From IGN2 sp964639955 (lineage in GTDB: Bacteria > Bacteroidota > Ignavibacteria > Ignavibacteriales > Ignavibacteriaceae): a DNA stretch of 62,485 nt. The DNA lies in NCBI GenBank assembly GCA_964639955.1, contig CAZXGJ010000010.1, forward strand, positions 1-62,485. Reading direction: 5' to 3'. Numbering within the stretch: the first letter of the stretch is position 1; every line of letters starts with the position of its first letter. The notes beneath the pieces are model-generated. The model saw only the letters and a list, made by a program, of their open reading frames with translations, made no database searches and had not been told where the DNA came from. The position numbers were made by a program, and so were the translations under genes. This document shows positions 25,731 to 34,657 of the stretch, piece after piece.

Positions 25731-26537
25731 ATGAAAACCGTTAAACATTTGATTGTTGCATTAGTAACAACTTCATATATTTTTATTTCCTGCAGCACCG
25801 TTCCTTTAACAGGAAGATCACAACTAAATATGATACCCAGTAGTGAAATGCTCACAATGAGTTATCAGCAGTACGATCTATTCCTTAAAGAAGCTAAACT
25901 GAGCACAAACCAGCCAGCAGTGGAGATGGTGAAAAGAGTTGGTGGAAATATTCAGAAAGCCGTCGAACAATATATGGCTGATCATAATTTATCATCCAGA
26001 TTGAATGGATATAAATGGGAATTTAATCTTGTCGAAGATGAGCAAGTTAATGCGTGGTGTATGCCCGGAGGCAAAGTAGTTGTTTACACCGGAATACTCC
26101 CCGTAACGCAGGATGAAGAAGGACTCGCTGTTGTAATGGGTCACGAAATTGCTCACGCAATTGCAGAACATGGAAACGAAAGAATGAGCCAGCAACTTTT
26201 GCAGCAGGTTGGTGCAGTTGGTTTAATGGTAGCTATGAAAGAAGAACCAGCAGAAACTCAGGCTTTGTGGCTTTCAGTTTATGGAGTAGGAACAACAGTC
26301 GGCATTATGCTTCCATACAGCAGAACACACGAAAGTGAAGCTGATCATCTTGGATTAATATTTATGGCAATGGCTGGTTACGATCCTCACGCGGCACCTG
26401 AATTCTGGAAACGAATGGCTGCCGGAAAACAAGGCGGATCACCACCGGAATTTTTAAGCACACATCCTTCTGACCAAACAAGAATTGACGATATCACTTC
26501 CTGGATTCCTGAAGCGATGAAGTATTATAAAAAATAG
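25731..26537 (+). CDS. M48-family metallopeptidase lipoprotein
   Basis: I start at the ATG at 25731 (M-K-T-V-K-H), preceded by GGATAAAAAAG; a longer frame begins at 25674 but lacks signal-peptide sense. The 268-residue protein has a lipoprotein signal (I-F-I-S-C, Cys21) and the zinc motif G-H-E-I-A-H-A (His138-His142) with a third ligand in H-E-S-E-A-D-H-L-G. It resembles LoiP/YcaL/BepA-type periplasmic peptidases that degrade misfolded outer-membrane proteins. The C-terminal S-T-H-P-S-D-Q-T-R-I-D is the usual M48 ending. Confidence 0.92.
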   Translation: MKTVKHLIVALVTTSYIFISCSTVPLTGRSQLNMIPSSEMLTMSYQQYDLFLKEAKLSTNQPAVEMVKRVGGNIQKAVEQYMADHNLSSRLNGYKWEFNLVEDEQVNAWCMPGGKVVVYTGILPVTQDEEGLAVVMGHEIAHAIAEHGNERMSQQLLQQVGAVGLMVAMKEEPAETQALWLSVYGVGTTVGIMLPYSRTHESEADHLGLIFMAMAGYDPHAAPEFWKRMAAGKQGGSPPEFLSTHPSDQTRIDDITSWIPEAMKYYKK

Positions 26538-26542
26538 AAAAG

Positions 26543-26626
26543 CTACTGATACTCATCCCAGCTTTTAATTGGCAATGTATCAGTTGTGAATTGCTGAAGT
26601 GCCTTGATAAATCTTTTCGTTGCCTG
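26543..26626 (-). pseudogene. Fragment of a carB 3' end
   Basis: On the minus strand, 28 codons read Q-A-T-K-R-F-I-K-A-L-Q-Q-F-T-T-D-T-L-P-I, then K-S-W-D-E-Y-Q and a TAG. The intact carB (38170-41367) ends with the same residues except T-S-E-S-L-P-V and a final S. The match stops at 26626; upstream the frame no longer resembles CarB. The differences are mostly synonymous or conservative, so this piece comes from a copy that was still under selection when it diverged. It lies between the M48 gene and the MBL gene, where nothing else is encoded. Confidence 0.75.
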
Positions 26627-26682
26627 GATAGTTAATTGAAGACGGTATTGCCCTCGAAATTTGACGAAAGCGAATTTTTATT

Positions 26683-27507
26683 TTAAAAGCTCAACTCGTA
26701 ATTATCCCTGGCAAAGATCAAATCTTTAAATCTATCCTGCGATTTCTTTTCCATCTCTCTTAAAAATTCGTCGTTGTGATCGGGGTCGTGGTGAGTAATA
26801 ATTAACTGCTTAACATTGCTTCTTTCCGCAACTTCTATTGCCTGACTATAACTGCTATGCCCCCATCCTTTATGTGTCTTTAGTTCTTCGTCCGTGTACT
26901 GAGCATCGTGAATAAGTATATCCGCATTCATCGATAGTTTAACCACATTTTCATCTATCCCATTCAGATGTTCGATATCTGTACAAAAAACTATGGATTT
27001 AGATTTATACTGAATTCGTACTGCAATACAACCACCGGGGTGACTGACATCAATAGTGCTCACAAAGGCTCCTTTTTTCCCTACAACTTCAGTGTCATAT
27101 TTTTCAAATAAAATTTGAGCGCCCATCTTTTCAAGTTGAACAGGAAAGTAAATACTTTGCATTTGTGTTGAAAATATATCTTTCAGATTATGGATTTTTC
27201 TTTTTCCTGCAGTTGAAATTTGAATTTTTGAATCGGGATTATACGCAGGTGCAAAAAATGGGAAACCCTGAATATGGTCCCAATGAAAATGAGTAAATCC
27301 TAAATTTATTTCTTCACCCATTTCAATTTTCCCTGACATAATATCTTTCCCCAAATTTCGAATTCCTGTTCCGGCATCTATAATTAATGTATCTGCACCT
27401 TCGTCAATAGCAGAAATAAATAAGCATGTAGTATTCCCCCCAAATTCCGTAAACCCCGGATCGCTAACCGGAACTGAACCACGTGTACCGTAGAATTTTA
27501 CTTTCAT
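26683..27507 (-). CDS. MBL-fold metallohydrolase
   Basis: A 274-residue beta-lactamase-fold hydrolase. The start resembles RNase Z-like and phosphodiesterase-like members (M-K-V-K-F-Y-G-T-R-G-S-V-P-V), the dinuclear zinc motif is H-F-H-W-D-H (73-78), and further ligands follow in D-V-S-H-P-G-G, F-C-T-D and I-T-H-H-D-P-D-H. Members with this start often cleave cyclic nucleotides or phosphoesters; the substrate cannot be told here. It lies 20 bp downstream of the sigma-54 activator on the same strand, so the two are cotranscribed. Confidence 0.85.
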   Translation of the reverse strand: MKVKFYGTRGSVPVSDPGFTEFGGNTTCLFISAIDEGADTLIIDAGTGIRNLGKDIMSGKIEMGEEINLGFTHFHWDHIQGFPFFAPAYNPDSKIQISTAGKRKIHNLKDIFSTQMQSIYFPVQLEKMGAQILFEKYDTEVVGKKGAFVSTIDVSHPGGCIAVRIQYKSKSIVFCTDIEHLNGIDENVVKLSMNADILIHDAQYTDEELKTHKGWGHSSYSQAIEVAERSNVKQLIITHHDPDHNDEFLREMEKKSQDRFKDLIFARDNYELSF

Positions 27508-27527
27508 ATAGTTTTGAAAGTCAACAT

Positions 27528-29690
27528 TTATTTTCCATCAGTAGTAATCACAAACTCTCTTTTTAATTTAAGTTTTCTCATTTTAGAGCCGAGAGTCTTT
27601 CCGTTAATCCCAAGAAGCTGGGCAGCACTATTTTCGCCGGTTACCTTTCCTTTAGAGATTTTTAAAGCATTCATAATATGCTCTTTTTCATTTTCCACCA
27701 ATGTTTTAAATGAATGAAAATCCGGCTCAGCTTGTTGCAGATTTCCACCCAATAATTTTTCGAAATTTAAATTTGATCCTTCCGAAACAATAATTGCACG
27801 TTCAATAATATGCTCCAGCTCACGGATATTACCGGGCCAATCATATTTTAATAACATATCTAAGTCGCTTTTCTTTATTGACTTGTGTTCTTTTCCAATT
27901 TTCTTTGAATACTTATCAATAAAATATTTTACTAACAATGGTATGTCATCTTTTCTTTCCCGAAGCGGTGGAACAAGAATAGGAAATACATTTAATCTGA
28001 AGAATAGATCTGAACGAAATTTTCCTCGTTCAACTTCTTTTTCTAATTCGCGGTTTGTAGCGGCAACAATACGAACATCAGAACGAACCGTGCTTTTGCC
28101 GCCAAGACGTTCAAACTCTTTTTCCTGTAAAACACGTAAAAGCTTTGCCTGAATTTCCAGCGGCAATTCTCCAATCTCATCTAAAAATATTGTACCTCCA
28201 TTAGCGACCTCAAATTTTCCTATTTTTTTTTCTAAAGCTCCGGTAAAGCTACCTTTCTCATGTCCGAATAATTCTGACTCAATCAATTGAGCAGGAAGTG
28301 CTGCGCAATTTACAGTTATGAAAGCATTCTCTTTCCGGCTTGATAAATTATGTATTGCCTTTGCAATTAATTCTTTGCCCGTACCGGTCTCTCCCAAAAT
28401 CAAAACGGTCGCATCAAGCGGAGCTACCTGTTTTACTTTATTAAGTGCATAGTTTAGTTGCTGGCTGTTTCCAATTATTTCCTGAATATTATTCGTTAAA
28501 TTGATTTCATCCAGCAGGTAATTCTTTTCCTGCTCAAGATTTTTTGTTAATATTTTAATCTCTTCAAAAGCATAATAATTAGACAGAATTAAACTTAAGT
28601 AAGGTAACAGATTTATTACGAGATCAATTTCATTAGCCTCAAAAAATGTGTTTCTGTTTTGTGAAAATATTAATTCCATTGCAGTTTCCTTTTTCATCCG
28701 CGGATTTGGAAATCTTCTGCCCAGTACCAATGTTAATCCGCCTAAATTTCCAAATGCATATTGCAGAACTAGTAAGGAATTAATAGCGTCCTTTTCTTTT
28801 AACTGCTTTAAATGTGAAAATTGTTCACATAGTTTATTGAACTCCTCTCCATATACTTCAAAGTGGTTTTGTCCATTCATTCCATTAACTTTTGTTTTCA
28901 TTGCCAGCAAGAATAGAGTTATACTCCGGGTTGGTGGAATTATTTTGAATTGATCTTTATCATCTTTGATAAGTGAAATTGTGCTGGCTAAATCCATGTT
29001 TTTATATTCTGAATGAAAAGCAATATAATTACAGGGGATTAACTTCTCCGCCTCAACGGCTATTTTTTTAAATAGCTCTTCTTTATCTCTGATTGTCACA
29101 AGATCAGCAAGTAAGCCAAGTTGTATTTCCCTTTCTTTTTCTTTGCGTTTTATTTCTTCGTACGCATTTACATTATAAACAACAGAGCCAATTAGGTTGG
29201 CAAGTTTAAGTAAATAGTCCTCATCTTTTTCGTTAAGCTTAGTCTTCTCCAAAGCAAAAATCAGAAATCCGACAAGCTCGCCTCCGATTTTCATCGGGAT
29301 TACGGTTAGCGTGCTGATGTTCATCTTCTCAAGAAATTCTTTGAAAGAAGATTGATTTTCATTCTTTGGCTGTAATGAGTGAAAGTGATTTGCATCCAGA
29401 AGTGTTATCCCTGAATTTGATATAGAATTTTTAAAAGGACTCGAGTTGACAGAAAATGTTTGCAGCCATACCAATGAATCACTTACCCTTTTACCTTCTT
29501 CAATTTTTATAATTATTGATCCGAGATTTTCTTTTGTCTTATCAAAGAGTGCGCCTCCGCCGATTTCAATTCCATAAAATTCATGCAGTTTTTGAAAAAT
29601 TGTATAGAGTAAATTTTCGGTATCTCTTATTGTTGCAATGTCATCGTTAATCGATATGAGTAAGGATAAATCATCAATTGTTGTTTTCAT
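27528..29690 (-). CDS. GAF-domain sigma-54-dependent transcription activator
   Basis: A 720-residue activator. N-terminal GAF-like sensor domains (about 5-180 and 190-390) are followed by the AAA+ domain with Walker A GETGTGKE (433-440), a sigma-54 contact loop G-S-F-T-G-A (480-485, serine in place of the common alanine), Walker B I-F-L-D-E-I-G-E and F-R-S-D-L-F-F-R-L-N-V-F, and a Fis-like HTH at the end (A-A-Q-L-L-G-I-N-G-K-T-L). It would drive RpoN-dependent promoters in response to a small ligand or redox signal. It is divergent from the stress island that starts at 29918, so that island is a candidate target, but no clear -24/-12 site was found. Confidence 0.93.
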   Translation of the reverse strand: MKTTIDDLSLLISINDDIATIRDTENLLYTIFQKLHEFYGIEIGGGALFDKTKENLGSIIIKIEEGKRVSDSLVWLQTFSVNSSPFKNSISNSGITLLDANHFHSLQPKNENQSSFKEFLEKMNISTLTVIPMKIGGELVGFLIFALEKTKLNEKDEDYLLKLANLIGSVVYNVNAYEEIKRKEKEREIQLGLLADLVTIRDKEELFKKIAVEAEKLIPCNYIAFHSEYKNMDLASTISLIKDDKDQFKIIPPTRSITLFLLAMKTKVNGMNGQNHFEVYGEEFNKLCEQFSHLKQLKEKDAINSLLVLQYAFGNLGGLTLVLGRRFPNPRMKKETAMELIFSQNRNTFFEANEIDLVINLLPYLSLILSNYYAFEEIKILTKNLEQEKNYLLDEINLTNNIQEIIGNSQQLNYALNKVKQVAPLDATVLILGETGTGKELIAKAIHNLSSRKENAFITVNCAALPAQLIESELFGHEKGSFTGALEKKIGKFEVANGGTIFLDEIGELPLEIQAKLLRVLQEKEFERLGGKSTVRSDVRIVAATNRELEKEVERGKFRSDLFFRLNVFPILVPPLRERKDDIPLLVKYFIDKYSKKIGKEHKSIKKSDLDMLLKYDWPGNIRELEHIIERAIIVSEGSNLNFEKLLGGNLQQAEPDFHSFKTLVENEKEHIMNALKISKGKVTGENSAAQLLGINGKTLGSKMRKLKLKREFVITTDGK

Positions 29691-29917
29691 TTCAATTCCT
29701 GAATAAAATTAGTTGCTTTTATTTAGGGAATTAAAATAAGTCATCGCTTGTATTTAAGCAATACTAAATCCTTTAAGTCTAAAAATCGAGTAAAAACAAA
29801 TCTTTTAAAATTTTTCTTCATGGCATTTAATATGGAATACCGTTATAGAAAAATAAGCTTTTAAGAAGTATCACTTAAAAAAATCAATTTGATAAGAAAG
29901 CAAAGAAAGGTCAAAGT

Positions 29918-30115
29918 ATGAAACAAAACTACAATGACAAAGCTGAAAAAGTAAAAGAAGAAGTAAAACGAAAAGGTGAGGAAGTTTTAAAGTGGGTAAT
30001 TGCAGTAATCTACTTAATACTATTAATTTATTTTGTATTCAGACCTTTAACTGAGTTTATGGTTATGGTTGAATACAATATCAAAGTCGGTATTCTAAAT
30101 TATTTCATTAAATGA
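29918..30115 (+). CDS. Small single-helix membrane protein
   Basis: A 65-residue protein with a charged N-terminal helix (K-A-E-K-V-K-E-E-V-K-R-K) and one membrane segment (about 25-47) followed by a short amphipathic tail. Its first part looks like the coil of phasin-like proteins next door. A ribosome site (AAAGG) precedes the ATG. It is the first gene of the plus-strand run and lies 67 bp before the phasin-like gene. Function unknown. Confidence 0.6.
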   Translation: MKQNYNDKAEKVKEEVKRKGEEVLKWVIAVIYLILLIYFVFRPLTEFMVMVEYNIKVGILNYFIK

Positions 30116-30182
30116 GGAAATGATAACCAGAACAAAACATAATTAATTAAACACAATCTTATAACAAACAAAGGAGTTAAAA

Positions 30183-30488
30183 ATGAAAGACATAATTGAA
30201 AAAACCATTAACCTGGGAATAGGTATTGCTGCAACTACAAAGGAAAAAGTTGAAAGACGGGTAGATGAGTTGATTAAAAAGGGACAATTGGCAAAGGAGA
30301 ACAGGTCAAAAGCGGTCAATGAATTATTTGATAAAATTGAAAAACAAGAAAAGGAGTTTGAAGAAAAAACCAGTGCAGCTATCAATGAAACAATAAACAA
30401 TTTTGGATTTGCCACAAGGAAAGAAATTGATAGTCTGAGCGAGAAGGTGTCCGATTTGCAGAAAAAACTCGGTGCAGATCAAGCTTAA
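30183..30488 (+). CDS. Phasin-like coiled-coil protein
   Basis: A 101-residue, lysine- and glutamate-rich helical protein. A hydrophobic amphipathic start (I-I-E-K-T-I-N-L-G-I-G-I-A-A) is followed by a coiled coil and a C-terminal leucine-zipper-like part (I-D-S-L-S-E-K-V-S-D-L-Q-K-K-L). This layout matches the small PhaI/PhaF-type granule-associated proteins (COG3937). Such proteins coat polyhydroxyalkanoate granules, but no PHA synthase is in the window, so a membrane or chaperone-like role is as likely. The ribosome site AAAGGAG lies before the start. Confidence 0.7.
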   Translation: MKDIIEKTINLGIGIAATTKEKVERRVDELIKKGQLAKENRSKAVNELFDKIEKQEKEFEEKTSAAINETINNFGFATRKEIDSLSEKVSDLQKKLGADQA

Positions 30489-30536
30489 GTATAAACCGAT
30501 TTGAAAAAATATTTCCGATTCAGATATAGATAGAAC

Positions 30537-32216
30537 ATGAAAAAAAACATTAAAGATAGTTTTAGTAATCTAAAGCGTAATCAGGAAATTTTTAGAGTTT
30601 TTATCAAATACGGTTTTAGCGACATTGTAAATAAGATCAGCATCGTCAAGCAATTGCGGATTGACAAAAATCTGCATTCGGCTCAGGGAGAAAATCTTGA
30701 TGCTCATAGTTCTTCAGAACGCCTGCGAATGGCATTCGAAGAATTAGGAGCTACGTTTATAAAGTTAGGACAGATGCTCAGTCTGCGATCGGATATTATT
30801 CCTGAAGAACTAGCTGCTGAGCTTTCCAAATTACAGGATAGTGTACAAAATGATGAGATTGAAAAAATCAAATCTGTTTTGACAACACAATATGGTAAAC
30901 CTGTAAACGATGTTTTTCTAGAATTTGATGAGAGTCCAATTGCTTCAGCTTCAATTGCACAAGTTCATAAAGCAAAGTTAAAGACTGGCGAAGTTGTAGC
31001 AGTAAAAATTTTACATCCGGGTATAGCAGAAAAAATTGAAGCCGACCTTGAAATATTAAAGAATCTATCCAGATTGATAGAAACACACATACCGGAAAGC
31101 AGACCTTATCAGCCGGTTGAAATCATAAAAGAATTTGATAAATCTATAAGGAAGGAACTAAACTTAGTTTTTGAAGGATATAATATTGATACATTCCGGA
31201 ATTATTTTCAGGATGATCCTACCATTAAAATACCAATCGTTTATTGGGAGTATTCTACCGAAAGCATTTTAGCAACCGAATTTATTAATGGAATTAAAAT
31301 ATCGGAACTCTTAATTAATGAAGCATCTGATATTGATCCGAAACAAGTTACAATGAATTCAGCAAACGCTTTGATGAAGCAGGTTTTTGAAATTGGAATT
31401 TTTCACGCCGATCCGCATCCGGGAAATATTTTTGTTTTGCCGGGTAATGTTATTGCCCCAATTGATTTTGGTAATGTTGGCAGAATTGATGATGAGATTA
31501 GAAATGCTTTCATAGAGATGATTATGGGAATAGTAGATCAGGATCCAAATCGAATCGTCAAAGCTTTAATTAATATCGGTTTTGTTGATGATCATAAAAA
31601 CTTGCGCGGATTGAAAATTGATTTGATGGAATTTATAAACCATTACTACAAAGTTTCATTAAACAGAATCAATCTATCTAAACTGATAAATGAATTCATT
31701 GAATTACTCCGAACACATCAGATTAAATTACCATCGGATATCAGTATTTTGATAAGAACACTGTTAATATCGGAAGCAATTGCAAGAGAACTATATCCGC
31801 AATTTAATTTAGCTGAAATATTAATTCCTTTCGCAAAAAAAGCATATAAAAATAAATTTAATCCTTTTGCACAGTATCGATCTATAATCAGAACAGCAGA
31901 AGAAGGTTTTGATTTATTGAACAAAATACCGGAGAATTTGCAGAGCATTCTTTACAAATTCCGCAACGATAAATTCATAATCAATTTTAAACATCAGGGG
32001 CTTGAGGAATTTGGGAGAAGAATAGATTCTTCGAGCAATCGTCTTTCCTTTTCAATAATTATTGCAGCTCTCATAATTGGCTCATCTTTAATAATGTATC
32101 TGGGCAAAGGAGATCTTCCCTTGAGTTATTCGTTTATTGGTATTACCGGTTTTATAGTTGCTTCTGTTTTAGGTGTTTGGCTCCTCATTGGTATAATGCG
32201 ATCAGGAAAGCTGTAA
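30537..32216 (+). CDS. AarF/UbiB/ABC1-family atypical kinase
   Basis: A 559-residue ABC1-family protein. The N-terminal K-x-G-Q motif is G-A-T-F-I-K-L-G-Q-M-L-S-L-R-S-D-I-I; the alanine-rich loop P-I-A-S-A-S-I-A-Q-V-H replaces the usual glycine-rich loop; V-A-V-K-I-L supplies the lysine; H-A-D-P-H-P-G-N (from His290) and I-D-F-G are the catalytic and metal loops. Two C-terminal membrane helices lie at about 503-523 and 530-553. The family controls ubiquinone or other isoprenoid-lipid metabolism by ATP binding or hydrolysis. It starts 48 bp after the phasin-like gene. Confidence 0.92.
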   Translation: MKKNIKDSFSNLKRNQEIFRVFIKYGFSDIVNKISIVKQLRIDKNLHSAQGENLDAHSSSERLRMAFEELGATFIKLGQMLSLRSDIIPEELAAELSKLQDSVQNDEIEKIKSVLTTQYGKPVNDVFLEFDESPIASASIAQVHKAKLKTGEVVAVKILHPGIAEKIEADLEILKNLSRLIETHIPESRPYQPVEIIKEFDKSIRKELNLVFEGYNIDTFRNYFQDDPTIKIPIVYWEYSTESILATEFINGIKISELLINEASDIDPKQVTMNSANALMKQVFEIGIFHADPHPGNIFVLPGNVIAPIDFGNVGRIDDEIRNAFIEMIMGIVDQDPNRIVKALINIGFVDDHKNLRGLKIDLMEFINHYYKVSLNRINLSKLINEFIELLRTHQIKLPSDISILIRTLLISEAIARELYPQFNLAEILIPFAKKAYKNKFNPFAQYRSIIRTAEEGFDLLNKIPENLQSILYKFRNDKFIINFKHQGLEEFGRRIDSSSNRLSFSIIIAALIIGSSLIMYLGKGDLPLSYSFIGITGFIVASVLGVWLLIGIMRSGKL

Positions 32217-32242
32217 GCATAACAAGAAAATGAAATTGAAAA

Positions 32243-33175
32243 ATGAATAAGAATTTCAATCAAAATAATCAATCTATGAAAGTGGGACTTGCCCTCGGCA
32301 GCGGTGCTGCTCGCGGTTTAACACATATTGGTGCACTCAAAGCAATTGAGGAAAAAGGAATCAAAATCAGTTATATATCAGGCACAAGTATGGGCGCTTT
32401 AATCGGAGGAGCATATGCCCTCGGATTTTCTGTAGAAGAATTAGAAAAGATAGCACTACAAACCGACTGGAAACTTATGGCAAAATTATTTTCACCAACA
32501 TTTCCAGTTTCATCTTTAATGAATACAAGTTATTTAACCGAGTTCTTGAATACATTATACGGAAATAAAACATTTGAGGATCTTAGAATACCCTTCTCTG
32601 CGATAGCAACTGATATCCAAACCGGGAAAATGGTTGTGATTGACAATGGAGATTTACTGACGGCGATAAGGGCAAGCATTTCAATGCCGATAGTTTTCTC
32701 GCCTGTAACTTATGGTAATTATAAACTTGTTGATGGAGGATTAGTAAATCCAACACCTGTGGATATTGTAAAAAACATGAAAATGGATAAAGTCATTGCT
32801 GTTAACCTTAGAAAATTTAGCACGTATATAATTGACAACGAAAATGAAAAAAAGGTTCTTGAAATAAACAGCAACATCAACGAATTATCACTAAATGAAA
32901 AAATACAATACTTTATTAAGCATCCCCGGCATTTTTTAAGCAGTGGCAAGAATACAGAAACCACCAATCCGAAATTATGGAGCACTATATACCATATGTA
33001 TATAATAGTTCAAGTTCAGATTGGCGATTTGAATATGCAGCTTGCAAAACCAGATGTTCTTATTGAACCTGATGCGAGTGATTTTAAGACTTTTGATTTC
33101 ATTAAAGCTAAGGAATTAATTGAGATTGGATATTTAACAGCGAAAGAGAAATTAGACTGTATTGATTTTGTATAG
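32243..33175 (+). CDS. Patatin-like phospholipase (RssA/NTE type)
   Basis: A 310-residue lipid acyl hydrolase. The oxyanion hole is G-S-G-A-A-R-G (near 17-23), the nucleophile elbow is G-T-S-M-G (47-51, Ser49) and the catalytic Asp is in D-G-G-L-V-N-P-T-P-V (Asp164). This is the RssA/NTE subfamily. It follows the AarF kinase by 26 bp and probably acts on membrane phospholipids, fitting a membrane-repair theme. The C-terminal region (from about 210) is longer than in minimal patatins and has no further motif. Confidence 0.92.
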   Translation: MNKNFNQNNQSMKVGLALGSGAARGLTHIGALKAIEEKGIKISYISGTSMGALIGGAYALGFSVEELEKIALQTDWKLMAKLFSPTFPVSSLMNTSYLTEFLNTLYGNKTFEDLRIPFSAIATDIQTGKMVVIDNGDLLTAIRASISMPIVFSPVTYGNYKLVDGGLVNPTPVDIVKNMKMDKVIAVNLRKFSTYIIDNENEKKVLEINSNINELSLNEKIQYFIKHPRHFLSSGKNTETTNPKLWSTIYHMYIIVQVQIGDLNMQLAKPDVLIEPDASDFKTFDFIKAKELIEIGYLTAKEKLDCIDFV

Positions 33176-33238
33176 ATAATCTAAGCCAAAATGATTGGAA
33201 CATATTTAAAATTTCAAAACACCAAATAAGAAAATAAA

Positions 33239-33937
33239 ATGAACCTAGTAATAATTGAAACAGAAAATAACCCACGCATAAAAACAGAAAAATTAAAAAG
33301 CTCCGGTTTGATAAAAGTAAAGGGGGAATATCTTATAGAAAGAATAATCAGAATTGGTCGTATTAACGGGATAACCAGAGTATTCTGCATATTTAATTCA
33401 CATGAACCAGAACTTGAGCATTACCTATCAACAAACAATTTCGGAATTCCGACAAAACTTATTGTGTCTCATCCAGTAAGTTATATGAACACATTATTCG
33501 CATTAGCATCTGTTCATAATAAAGAACCATTGTTCCTTGCAAATGCAAATTCTGTTTTTCTTGAGAGAGAATTCTCGGAGTTTGTCACTTATTCCTTACT
33601 GCAGAAAGATGTCGACGGGGCTATTGCTGTAACTAGACATCTTAATAATAAAAAACCGCTCGGTGTGGCAATGAATGATGAAGATACAATTTTAAAATTC
33701 AATGATTCAAAGGATGGTTATAGTTGGTTTAATGGTGGTATCTATAATTTTTCACCTAATATTTTGAGCGGGAGCAATTATGCATTCCAGTCAGATATAT
33801 CCGGGATAGAAAAATTTTTACAGTTATTAATTGCGGGCGGATATATTCTTAAAGCATTTTCATTTTCAAAAATTATTAATGTTGAAAGTACAGCTGATAT
33901 TATTAAAGCAGAAGAATTGATTAGAGGGATTGAATAA
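33239..33937 (+). CDS. Degenerate sugar-nucleotidyltransferase-like protein
   Basis: The 232-residue protein follows the nucleotidyltransferase fold: an opening strand M-N-L-V-I-I, K-G-E-Y-L-I-E-R-I-I as in the usual P-L-I-x-R-I segment, a middle D-G-A-I-A-V-T strand, F-N-G-G-I-Y-N-F as the sugar-binding strand and a final I-N-V-E-S-T-A-D-I. The glycine-rich activation loop (G-x-G-T-R) is missing: the corresponding stretch reads E-T-E-N-N-P-R-I-K-T. The D-x-D-type metal site reads A-N-A-N-S. I infer that it is inactive as a nucleotidyltransferase or uses another substrate. It lies 63 bp after the patatin gene. Confidence 0.65.
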   Translation: MNLVIIETENNPRIKTEKLKSSGLIKVKGEYLIERIIRIGRINGITRVFCIFNSHEPELEHYLSTNNFGIPTKLIVSHPVSYMNTLFALASVHNKEPLFLANANSVFLEREFSEFVTYSLLQKDVDGAIAVTRHLNNKKPLGVAMNDEDTILKFNDSKDGYSWFNGGIYNFSPNILSGSNYAFQSDISGIEKFLQLLIAGGYILKAFSFSKIINVESTADIIKAEELIRGIE

Positions 33938-33962
33938 TGTCAGTACCTTACATAATTTTTTG

Positions 33963-33992
33963 TTGACACAAGCCAACGAAATTTTTTATTAA
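33963..33992 (+). promoter_or_regulatory. Possible sigma-70-type promoter of the doxX unit
   Basis: TTGACA at 33963-33968 and TATTAA at 33987-33992 are spaced by 18 bases and lie about 77 bases before the DoxX ATG. The -10 matches only four of six consensus bases, so this is tentative. Confidence 0.35.
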
Positions 33993-34068
33993 ATATTTCA
34001 GATCTACATCCACAGCTAAAAATATCTTTTTAGTTAAAAAATAAAATCAATTATAAAGGAGATCAATT

Positions 34069-34509
34069 ATGACAACTCAAAATCCATCTAAAGCGCTAAA
34101 CATTGCACTTTGGGCAGCACAAATATTTTTAGCGCTTGTGTTTTTTATCACTGGTGCAGGAAAATTATTCTTACCCATGGAAAATTTGTATGAACTTATC
34201 CCTTGGACAAAAGATTTCAACTCATTACCAGTAAGGTTAATCGGCTTTTCAGAAATTATAGGAAGCCTTGGTTTAATACTTCCCTCTCTTCTGCGCATTA
34301 AACCATGGCTTACTCCCCTGGCAGCAATTGGCATTGCAGTCGTTATGCTGCTTGCAATAATTTTTAATATCTTAATTGGTGAAACATCGGTTTTAGGAAT
34401 AAACATTTTACTGTTCCTTGTTTCTATATTTATTGCCTGGGGAAGATTTAAGAGATCTCCGATCCCATCAAAATATCCTGTACGAAGACTTTCTTTAAAT
34501 CAAAAATAG
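34069..34509 (+). CDS. DoxX family membrane protein
   Basis: The 146-residue protein has four membrane helices (about 12-30, 52-70, 78-98, 104-122) and begins, after a short polar tail, with A-A-Q-I-F-L-A-L-V-F-F-I-T-G-A-G-K-L, the classical DoxX start. The family is linked to redox and thiol stress; biochemical function is open. A ribosome site, AAAGGAGATC, precedes the ATG. It is separated from the upstream genes by 131 bp and from the HdeD gene by a palindromic element. Confidence 0.85.
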   Translation: MTTQNPSKALNIALWAAQIFLALVFFITGAGKLFLPMENLYELIPWTKDFNSLPVRLIGFSEIIGSLGLILPSLLRIKPWLTPLAAIGIAVVMLLAIIFNILIGETSVLGINILLFLVSIFIAWGRFKRSPIPSKYPVRRLSLNQK

Positions 34510-34539
34510 ATTGCGAAAAAACTTTTCAATATGCTTCTT

Positions 34540-34657
34540 GAGACTTCTGAATTATTATTAGTGTGTCACTCTGAATGGAATGAAGAGTCTTTTTTTATTT
34601 GCAAACAAGATATTTCACTTTGTTCAATATGACAAATTGGAATTTTTCAGAAGTCTC
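34540..34657. repeat. Long imperfect inverted repeat (MITE-like)
   Basis: Perfect 12-bp ends, GAGACTTCTGAA at 34540-34551 and TTCAGAAGTCTC at 34646-34657, bound an imperfect palindrome whose inner arms are the common 'GTCACTCTGAA' and 'TTCAATATGAC' type. I align about 45 bases on each arm. The remaining gap (34658-34906) holds nothing I can identify except a ribosome site (AAAAGGAG) before 34907. An open frame at 34580-34834 only reads through this element. Confidence 0.7.

Noticed and set aside
29821..29840. Sigma-54 promoter before the stress island
   Set aside because: TGGCA is present but no TTGC lies at the -12 distance; the match is no better than chance.
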